Shown piece after piece: positions 58,173-64,000 of a DNA stretch of 64,000 nucleotides; position 1 is the stretch's first letter, and each line of letters starts with the position of its first letter. This stretch comes from a bacterium (GTDB taxonomy: Bacteria > Myxococcota_A > UBA9160 > UBA4427). The stretch is from assembly GCA_024742285.1 (NCBI GenBank), contig JANSYR010000022.1, forward strand, positions 1 to 64,000, written 5' to 3'. A program made the translations under genes and the position numbers. The notes under the pieces are model-generated. The model made no database searches and had not been told where the DNA came from. It saw only the letters and a program-made list of their open reading frames with translations.

Positions 58173-58636
58173 GCCTACCCCCAAGCTTTCGTCAGCGTGC
58201 CGAAGCTTGACCTGGTCCGTCACGCCGCTGTCGGTTCTCGAACCCAGCCTCCCCTCCGGAGTACGAGCTCGGCGGGCGGTCCTGAAGATGCGCTCCCGGC
58301 AACTGTTTGCCGGATGGCCGCATTCGCCCGAAACCTATGTTTTTCGAGGACTTAGATGAACGCCGCGGCGCCAGATGAGTGGGGCGCCGAGAAGAATCCC
58401 GGCGCCCCCCGAACCTTGTATGGCGTTCCGCTCGTCACCGGGCCTTCGAGTCGCGCGCGCAGCGCAATCTCGACCCCGGGTCGTTTCGAGTGCCCGATAA
58501 CACGGAATTATCCGGCACCCGTCGCTTCCCGGTCAGTCCCGGCTTGGCTTCCCCCCACTCGAAGTTCGTGTTCCTCCCCGCAACCACCAAGTTGCGACCC
58601 CCCCAGGCTACAGGAGGAACCTCACATCCCCGTTGG
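58173..58636 (-). ncRNA. Long structured leader RNA candidate of nrdJ
   Basis: Between the candidate promoter and the nrdJ start lie about 460 nt rich in stems: an 8-bp stem 58570-58577/58613-58620 enclosing 58579-58584/58591-58596; 58485-58492 with 58556-58563 (8 bp); 58490-58500 with 58508-58518 (11 bp, one mismatch), which competes with the former for 58490-58492; a perfect 9-bp stem 58381-58389/58400-58408; and a 7-bp stem 58296-58302/58307-58313. Competing stems are a feature of riboswitches and attenuators. I do not see the conserved cobalamin-riboswitch boxes. No gene is supported here. Confidence 0.45.
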
Positions 58637-58642
58637 AGAGCG

Positions 58643-58693
58643 ATTCTGCCCGATCGCTGACGGACGTCAACCGGAAACACACAAAATATTGTG
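58643..58693 (-). promoter_or_regulatory. Candidate nrdJ promoter with NrdR box
   Basis: Minus strand: TTGACG (58670-58665), 16-bp spacer, CAGAAT (58648-58643). Just upstream is ACACAAAATATTGTG (58679-58693), close to the NrdR-box consensus ACACWATATATTGTG. A weaker half-site ending TATTGTG is at 58736-58742, but its spacing (about 49 bp centre to centre) is longer than the usual pair. NrdR represses ribonucleotide reductase genes according to ATP/dATP. Confidence 0.5.
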
Positions 58694-58943
58694 CCCGACG
58701 GGCCGGGGGACCACAACGGCTAGTAGGCAACGCCGTATTGTGACTGCCGCGCCGCTTCAATCGGGCGGCGCAAGGGCCCGGATCTGAAGGAGTTTCAGGG
58801 TAGTGCCAAACGATGTTTGCAAGCTACTGATTCCGCACGGGTTTTCTGGCCCCAGGCGAAAAAAAAGCCGGGATCGGGGATTCCTGGGAAGCGCCCATCG
58901 AGAATCGGCCCCCAGAGGGGAATCGCGCCGGCCCGGCGCCCCC

Positions 58944-59765
58944 CTACTCGCTCGTCGGCCCCGTGAAGACCGGATCCCGCTTCTCGCGCAGAGAGGCGAG
59001 GCCCTCCGCCGCATCGGGCCCCGTGAACCCGAGGAACTCGTAGCCGAGGGATGCATCGAAGGTCGGCGACATGATCCGGTACCAGTGGTTCAGCGTGTGC
59101 TTCGTCCACCGGATGGCGCTCTGGGCTCCGGTTGCCAGGGTCTTCGCGACCTCGAGTGCGCGGTCGTGGAGCTCGTCCCGCTCGCAGCACAGCGAGACGA
59201 GCCCGATCCGTTCCGCCTCTTCGCCGGAGAGCGTCTCGCAGGTCAGGAGGTAGTACTTCGCCTTCGCCATTCCGCATAACAAGGGCCAGCAGATCGCGGC
59301 ATGGTCACCGGCGGCGACACCGAGTCGTGTATGTCCGTCGATGATCCGCGCGTCCTTCGCGGCGATCGAGACGTCGGCGAGCATCGCCGCCACGAGACCG
59401 GCGCCGACCGCTGGGCCGTGAATCGCGGAGACGATCGGCTTGCTGCAGCTCAGCACGTTCATCACGAGATCCCGCGCCTCGCGCAGGATCACGGCGCGTC
59501 GCTCGAAGTCGTCGAGCATCGCCTCGATCAGCTCGAAGCTCCCGCCCGCGGAGAAGGCCTTGCCCTCGCCCTGGATGATCGCCACGCGCACGGACGGATC
59601 GCGGTCGACCGCGAGCCACACGTCGGCGAGCTCCCGGTGCATTTCGGAACTGACCGAGTTGAGTCCCGGCGCGTCGAGCACGATCCTCAGCACACCCTCT
59701 TCGGGGCGCTCGAATCGAAGCGAGGGAAAGTCTGCGTAGCGGTCGCGATCGTCGGCAGCGCTCAT
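58944..59765 (-). CDS. Enoyl-CoA hydratase/isomerase (crotonase family)
   Basis: 273 residues. Crotonase landmarks: [15 protein letters not shown] (first oxyanion loop), [15 protein letters not shown] (second), and [16 protein letters not shown]. The position of the usual first catalytic Glu reads AAGDHAA, so activity could be isomerase or hydrolase type. It acts on acyl-CoA intermediates of lipid breakdown. The 178-bp gap upstream of it (58766-58943) shows a 7-bp GC stem at 58749-58771 and no gene. Next gene upstream on the same strand is the F420 reductase-like protein. Confidence 0.88.
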   Translation of the reverse strand: MSAADDRDRYADFPSLRFERPEEGVLRIVLDAPGLNSVSSEMHRELADVWLAVDRDPSVRVAIIQGEGKAFSAGGSFELIEAMLDDFERRAVILREARDLVMNVLSCSKPIVSAIHGPAVGAGLVAAMLADVSIAAKDARIIDGHTRLGVAAGDHAAICWPLLCGMAKAKYYLLTCETLSGEEAERIGLVSLCCERDELHDRALEVAKTLATGAQSAIRWTKHTLNHWYRIMSPTFDASLGYEFLGFTGPDAAEGLASLREKRDPVFTGPTSE

Positions 59766-59870
59766 CGGATCCTCCTGCGCACTGGATTGCGCGGAGGACC
59801 AATGTACGGGATCGCGCGGAGACCGATCCGGACGCGGAGAACAGGCCGAGCAGGCGTCGCCGGCGGGCGG

Positions 59871-60545
59871 CTACTCCGGCAGGCCGGTGAAGCGGATGCC
59901 GAGGCCGTCGGGGGCCTTGTGCCGGATGTTCAGCCCGATGATCAGCGCGGTGATGTCCTCCACGACCCGCGCGTTCGAGAGCGGACCGCCGTCGAGGGCA
60001 CGCAGGCCGTCGACGAGGGGACAGAGGTCCATGATCTTCTGACGCGGCGCCTTCGCCCCCGACACGACGACGTCGCACTCGACGGGCTCGCCGAGCGCCT
60101 GGAGGCGATGGGCCGAGACGTTCTGGAAGGCGGACACGACCTCGACGCCCTTGGGCACGAGCGACTGCACCATCTCCGCCGCCGAGCCCTGCCAGATTCC
60201 GACCGTCCGTACGGCGCCGTCTCCGATCGCGGTCGCGAGCGGCACCGCCATCGACACGACGATCTGTCCTTCGGAGAGGGACTCCTTGATGCCCTTGACC
60301 GTGCCGGCGGTGTGCTCGAAGGGCACGGAGAGGATCACGATCCCGGCCTTCGCCGTGGCCTCTTCGTTGCCGTAGCCCTCGACGTCCGCCCCCTCGACCT
60401 GGGAGCGCACGTTCTCCGCGGCTTCGACGGCTCGGTCCGCCTTGCGGGAGCCGATGATGACCTTGCGGCCGGCCTGACAGAAGCGGAGAGCGAGGCCGAG
60501 GCCCTGGTCTCCGGTACCACCCAGAATCGCGATCGTTTCACTCAT
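59871..60545 (-). CDS. npdG: NADPH:F420 oxidoreductase-like protein (NpdG)
   Basis: 224 residues of a Rossmann fold: IAILGGTGDQGLGLALRF at residues 5-22 (GGTGxxG NADPH-binding), VIIGSRKADRA, and VILSVPFEHTAGTVKGI, closely resembling NpdG/FNO that passes hydride between NADPH and coenzyme F420. F420 chemistry is known in Actinobacteria, archaea and some uncultured bacteria. No F420 biosynthesis gene (cofC-H) is in the window, so F420 use is inferred. ATG at 60545 fits the family start; the upstream frame is Arg/Gly-rich filler. Confidence 0.85.
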   Translation of the reverse strand: MSETIAILGGTGDQGLGLALRFCQAGRKVIIGSRKADRAVEAAENVRSQVEGADVEGYGNEEATAKAGIVILSVPFEHTAGTVKGIKESLSEGQIVVSMAVPLATAIGDGAVRTVGIWQGSAAEMVQSLVPKGVEVVSAFQNVSAHRLQALGEPVECDVVVSGAKAPRQKIMDLCPLVDGLRALDGGPLSNARVVEDITALIIGLNIRHKAPDGLGIRFTGLPE

Positions 60546-60645
60546 GGCGGCGGACTCTAACAGCTGCGAGCGGGCTCGGCCCCGACTTCCGGGTCCCGCA
60601 CGCCCCGGCGCGGCGGCGCCCGGCAAGCCCCTCTAGACTGCCGGC

Positions 60646-60975
60646 ATGCCTCCCGAAGACGCCCACGTCCCGAGCCGGATCGAGCAGCACGATGCGCGGA
60701 CCCTCGCGATCGGCTGGGCCGACGGCGGTGAGAGCCTGATCGACGTCCGAGCGCTCCGCCTGGCCTGCGCCTGCGCCAACTGTGTGGACGAGTGGAGCGG
60801 CAACCCGCTCCTCGATCCGCAGGAGGTCCCCGCGGACGTGGCACCGCGCGGGATCCAGCCCGTCGGCCGCTACGCGATCCAGATCGCGTGGAGCGACGGC
60901 CACGACACCGGGATCTATCCCTTCGAGCGCCTCCGCGGGCTCGCCGACGACGGCCTCCTCGAGCCCCTCGGCTAA
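60646..60975 (+). CDS. DUF971 domain protein
   Basis: 109 residues, essentially one DUF971/GBBH-like N-terminal domain: LAIGWADGGESLIDVRALRLAC, a CACANC cluster that may bind metal (the family uses a similar Cys/His pattern), PRGIQPVGRYAIQIAWSDGHDTGIY and PFERLRGL. The domain also forms the N-terminus of gamma-butyrobetaine hydroxylase and is found fused to or next to Fe-S factors. Its 3' end is in a 26-bp repeat. Confidence 0.85.
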   Translation: MPPEDAHVPSRIEQHDARTLAIGWADGGESLIDVRALRLACACANCVDEWSGNPLLDPQEVPADVAPRGIQPVGRYAIQIAWSDGHDTGIYPFERLRGLADDGLLEPLG

Positions 60976-61051
60976 TCCTTCGACTGCGGGCGCTCGGCTA
61001 ATCCTTCGCCTGCGGGCGCTCGGCTAATCCTTCGCCTGCGGGCGCTCGGCG
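60967..61051. repeat. 26-bp tandem repeat spanning a DUF971 stop codon
   Basis: Three complete copies plus a partial one; the word CTCGGCTAATCCTTCG begins at 60967, 60993 and 61019, 26 bp apart. Each full copy holds the gene's TAA in context, but only the first is the true stop. The period is not a multiple of three. Confidence 0.95.
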
Positions 61052-61208
61052 AGTGGACCTTCGCGGTCCGCGGAGCGATGGCTCGAGTGGCTATGATCGG
61101 GCGGCCTCGCCGAGGGACCGGCGAGTGCGCTTCCCGTTCGACCGGTCCTGCGCCGGGTCGAGGCCGCCGAGGCCGGACGTCCCCGGCGACGAGGATCAGA
61201 AAGTCTGC

Positions 61209-62054
61209 ATGGACACAAGCACGAACCTGCCGGCGGGCTTCGTCCTCGCGACCTCTGGCGCCGCGACGGTCAGCGACGCCGATCTCGACCTCGCCCTCGA
61301 GGTCGCCGGCCGCGCCTGCGACCGCGCCCGCGAGGAGATCCTCCCGCGCTTCCGGAACGTCGCCGTCGAGACGAAGGGCGACGGCTCCCCGGTCACCGAG
61401 GCCGACCGCGAGGCCGAGCGTGCGATCCGCGCCGTGATCGCCGAAGCGTTCCCCGACGACGCCATCCTGGGCGAAGAGTTCGGCGCCAGCGAAGGCAGGG
61501 GCGAGGGGCCGCGCCGGGAATGGATCATCGACCCGATCGACGGGACGATCGCCTTCTCCCGCGGCATCCCGCTCTTCACGACGCTCGTGGCACTCGTGGT
61601 CGACGGCGAGCCGGTGGTCGGCGTGATCGACCTGCCGGCGACGGGGGACCGGATCGCCGGCGCCCGCGGCCGCGGGATCACCCGGCGGAGCGCCGAGGGC
61701 CAGACTGCGATCCGTGTCTCCGATGGGCCCGCGCTCGAGGAGGCCCTCGTCTGCCATGGTGACCTCTTCTGCTTCGATCTCTCCGGATTGCGACCGGTCT
61801 TCGACGCGCTGGCGAGCGCGGTCCCGAAGCTGCGCGGATACACGGACGCCTTCGGGCACATGCTCGTCCTTTCCGGCGCGGCGGACGCCATGATCGACTG
61901 CGACCTGAACCCCTGGGACGCGGCGGTGACCCGCGTGCTCGCCGCGGAAGCCGGCGGGGTGTGCTGGGTCCGGGAACGCGAGGAAGGTCGGAAGCTCGAT
62001 CTGCTCTTCGGTGCCGCGCCGACGGTCGCCGCGATCGGCCGGCTCATGCGCTAG
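61209..62054 (+). CDS. Inositol-monophosphatase family phosphatase (HisN-like)
   Basis: 281 residues. Metal-binding motifs of the family are in order: KGDGSPVTEADREAE, ILGEEFG, WIIDPIDGTIAFSRGIP, and the C-terminal DLNPWDAAVTRVLAAEAGG. The sequence fits Li+-sensitive phosphatases, with histidinol-phosphate or inositol phosphate as likely substrates. The ATG at 61209 was used because the longer frame lacks homology. The 233-bp gap before it holds the 26-bp repeats. Confidence 0.88.
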   Translation: MDTSTNLPAGFVLATSGAATVSDADLDLALEVAGRACDRAREEILPRFRNVAVETKGDGSPVTEADREAERAIRAVIAEAFPDDAILGEEFGASEGRGEGPRREWIIDPIDGTIAFSRGIPLFTTLVALVVDGEPVVGVIDLPATGDRIAGARGRGITRRSAEGQTAIRVSDGPALEEALVCHGDLFCFDLSGLRPVFDALASAVPKLRGYTDAFGHMLVLSGAADAMIDCDLNPWDAAVTRVLAAEAGGVCWVREREEGRKLDLLFGAAPTVAAIGRLMR

Positions 62055-62389
62055 ATCGGGCGCGGGCTGCACACGGCCTGCCGGTGGCGCTCTGACCGCC
62101 AGTCCCCCACCAGACGCGGGCTCCCGCCGCTCCAGGCCCTTCCCCGCACGCTATGCTCAGCGCGCCTCGCGGCCCTCCCGGCCCCGATGCAGGCTGTGCG
62201 GGCCGCGCGACGCGGACCCGCCCGGCCCGCCGCACAGCCCTCGCGGGGCCGCGCGGGACCGCAGCCTGACCGACCCAGCCACGATCGACCCGCCCCGACG
62301 AGCGCTTGCTGCCGGAGCCCGTCCCGATGCCGACCCCCGGTGCGACACCACCCGCGGTCCGGCCCGTGACTCGCAGGAGAAGAACGAAG
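62055..62389. other. Structured 5' region of the acyl-CoA dehydrogenase gene
   Basis: 335 bp without a supported gene. A perfect 10-bp stem pairs 62192-62201 with 62230-62239 around a GC-rich apex that can pair further. This would form a strong hairpin in the leader of the next gene on either strand; no promoter is obvious in the GC-rich sequence. Confidence 0.4.
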
Positions 62390-64000
62390 ATGACCGCCTC
62401 CCTCGACGATGCCCGACTGGTCCTCGACGCCGGCTCGAAGCTGCTGGCCGATGCCGTCGGTGCCGCCAAGGCCCTGACCGAGAACGGCAAGAAGATCGAC
62501 GACCATCAGGTCCTGACCGAGCGCGTCGCCTACGCGGCCACGGAAGCGGTCGCCGCGCACGAGACGATGAAGGAGGTCGACGCCTGGGCCGCCGACGGCC
62601 ACCTCACGCCGATGCGCGAGAAGGTCATGATCGCCGCGGTCGGCGAGCTGATGACGAACCTGCGCGACCGGCTCTCCCTCGCGGTCGACGATCTCGGCAT
62701 CGGCGACGGCGCGGTCGAGTCGACGTTCACCGCCGACGTACGAACCGCCCTCCGCCGGCTGACCGCCGAGTCCCTGCTGCGGGAGATCGGCGCCGAGGCC
62801 GCGGCGACCGCGGGCCGCAACGACTGGGTCCTCGACGAGATGCACGAGCAGGTGCGCGACCAGGTCCGGGAGTTCGGCGCCAACGAGGTCATGCCCCACG
62901 CCGAGCACATCCATCGCCAGGATCTCACGATCCCGGAAGAGTTCATCGAGAAGATGTCCGAGCTCGGCTTCTTCGGTCTCTCGATCCCCGAAGAGTACGG
63001 CGGCGTCGAGATGGGCAACCTCGCGATGATCCTCACGACCGAGGAACTCTCGCGCGCGTCCCTCGCAGCAGCGGGCTCCCTGATCACCCGCCCGGAGATC
63101 CTGACCAAGGCCCTCATGGGCGGCGGAACGGAAGAGCAGAAGCAGCACTGGCTGCCGAAGCTCGCGAGCGGCGAGATCATGGCGGGCATCTCGGTGACCG
63201 AGCCGGACATCGGCTCCGACGTGGCGGGCGTGAAGTGCCGCGCGACCAAGGGCGAGCTCGACGGCGCCGAGGGCTACTTCATCGACGGCCCGAAGGCCTG
63301 GTGCACGTTCGCAGGCCGCGCCAACGTCCTCGCGGTCCTGCTCCGGACCGACTCGGATCCCAAGTCCGGCGCGCGGGGCCTCTCGCTCTTCGTCGTGCCG
63401 AAGGAGTCGACCCGCGATCACGCGTTCGAGTTCAGCCAGCCCCACGGCGGCAAGCTCGCGGGCAAGGCGGACGCGACGCCCGGCTACCGCGGCATGCACT
63501 CCTACACGCTCAACTTCGAGAACTGGTTCGTCCCGAAGGAGAACCTGGTCGGAGAAGCGAGCGGCGAAGGCCGCGGCTTCTACCTGCAGATGGCCGGCTT
63601 CGCGGCGGGCCGTCTCCAGACGGGCGGCCGCGGCTGCGGTCTCTCCCAGGCGGCGATCGAAGAGACGGCCAAGTACGTCGTCGACCGCAAGCAGTTCGAC
63701 GTTCCGATCTCGGAGTTCCAGCTGACCCAGTGGACCCTCGGCCGCATGATCGCCCAGACCGCCGGTGCCCGCGCGATCACCTACGCCGCCGCGCGCGCGT
63801 TCGACGAGGACGAGCGAGCCGCCGGCCCGCTCGCGGCCCAGGCCAAGCTCCTCGCGTGCGACGTGGCCGTGTCCGTGACCCAGGCGGGGCAGGTCATGCA
63901 CGGCGGCTGGGGCTACGCCGAGGAGTACCCGATCAGCCGCTACGTGGTCGACGCGACGGTCCTCCCGATCTTCGAGGGCACGAAGCCGATCCTCGAGCTC
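62390..64000 (+). CDS. Acyl-CoA dehydrogenase (partial, runs off the right edge)
   Basis: 537 codons to the end of the window; the frame stays open from the ATG at 62390 (AGGAG upstream) to 64000. The first ~140 residues are an extra helical N-terminal region; after that the acyl-CoA dehydrogenase fold is clear: FGLSIPEEYGGVEMGNLAMI, GISVTEPDIGSDVAG, DGPKAWCTFAGRANV, and VDRKQFDVPISEFQLTQWTLG, ending in GGWGYAEEYPISRYVVDATV and FEGTKPI. A long form with an N-terminal extension is known in bacterial acyl-CoA dehydrogenase paralogues. It would reduce ETF, the substrate of ETF-QO at 46 kb. Confidence 0.93.
   Translation, partial: MTASLDDARLVLDAGSKLLADAVGAAKALTENGKKIDDHQVLTERVAYAATEAVAAHETMKEVDAWAADGHLTPMREKVMIAAVGELMTNLRDRLSLAVDDLGIGDGAVESTFTADVRTALRRLTAESLLREIGAEAAATAGRNDWVLDEMHEQVRDQVREFGANEVMPHAEHIHRQDLTIPEEFIEKMSELGFFGLSIPEEYGGVEMGNLAMILTTEELSRASLAAAGSLITRPEILTKALMGGGTEEQKQHWLPKLASGEIMAGISVTEPDIGSDVAGVKCRATKGELDGAEGYFIDGPKAWCTFAGRANVLAVLLRTDSDPKSGARGLSLFVVPKESTRDHAFEFSQPHGGKLAGKADATPGYRGMHSYTLNFENWFVPKENLVGEASGEGRGFYLQMAGFAAGRLQTGGRGCGLSQAAIEETAKYVVDRKQFDVPISEFQLTQWTLGRMIAQTAGARAITYAAARAFDEDERAAGPLAAQAKLLACDVAVSVTQAGQVMHGGWGYAEEYPISRYVVDATVLPIFEGTKPILEL

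Noticed and set aside
58224-58640. Cobalamin riboswitch
   Set aside because: The conserved B12-box and GCAACTG-type core in the right arrangement could not be found, only an incidental CCCCGCAAC; and a B12-using enzyme is not a usual target.
62051-63901. 616-codon minus frame
   Set aside because: Antisense of the acyl-CoA dehydrogenase, whose plus frame is clearly the gene although it lacks a stop within the window.

Overview
This is a 64 kb stretch of a high-G+C bacterial chromosome with dense, mostly single-copy housekeeping and lipid-metabolism genes. There is no rRNA, tRNA, CRISPR array, phage or insertion sequence that I can recognise. The cell is a diderm: it has a LolA lipoprotein carrier, Lgt, PilT, a PilZ protein, lipobox proteins and PEP-CTERM-like surface proteins. 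It also carries a complete Pup-proteasome cluster in the mycobacterial gene order and an NADPH:F420 reductase-like gene, features best known from Actinobacteria. The mix fits an uncultured deltaproteobacteria-like lineage (Myxococcota/Desulfobacterota/Binatota type). That placement is inference from gene content only.

Layout. 1-7 kb: pilT (its 3' end replaced by lower-GC foreign-looking sequence at the window edge), recA, cinA and pgpA on the minus strand, then a HEAT-repeat protein. 6.8-14.2 kb: ruvX-mltG-SCP2-like genes with overlapping starts, two secreted proteins with C-terminal sorting-type tails, mreB, and a secreted PQQ-type sugar dehydrogenase with a third such tail. 14.3-23.7 kb: an envelope-glycan neighbourhood made of an EamA/ArnE-like protein, an alkaline-phosphatase-superfamily membrane enzyme, a GT39/ArnT-like membrane protein, and a tightly overlapping operon of GT2, ATP-grasp, flavin monooxygenase-like protein and WecE aminotransferase, followed by a lipoprotein. 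23.9-31 kb: pafA, prcA, prcB, pup, dop and arc/mpa (transcribed arc to pafA). 31-32.4 kb: a long non-coding-looking gap with a good minus-strand promoter. 32.4-46 kb: lolA, ftsK, ssb, a PilZ protein, radC, an ECF sigma/anti-sigma pair, moaC, a lipase-like hydrolase, a lytic transglycosylase, a histidine kinase, lgt and an unknown helical protein. 46-64 kb: ETF-ubiquinone oxidoreductase, patatin, two cytochromes P450, PadR, a hotdog protein, epoxide hydrolase, sppA, the B12-dependent ribonucleotide reductase nrdJ with a long structured leader, enoyl-CoA hydratase, an F420 reductase-like protein, DUF971, an inositol-phosphatase family protein and an acyl-CoA dehydrogenase that runs off the window.

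Working together: ETF-QO, acyl-CoA dehydrogenase, enoyl-CoA hydratase, the P450s, epoxide hydrolase, patatin and lipase point to aerobic breakdown of lipids or hydrophobic (possibly steroid-like) compounds, with electrons delivered to quinone. Pup, PafA, Dop, ARC and the 20S core make a self-sufficient protein-tagging and degradation system; Pup already ends in Glu, so Dop is expected to act only as a depupylase.

The less ordinary signals are: tandem repeats that span or abut stop codons at four separate genes (periods 35, 38, 37 and 26 bp), an in-frame 7-residue repeat tail on PgpA, the nrdJ leader, the four-gene sugar operon, and the chimeric pilT end.
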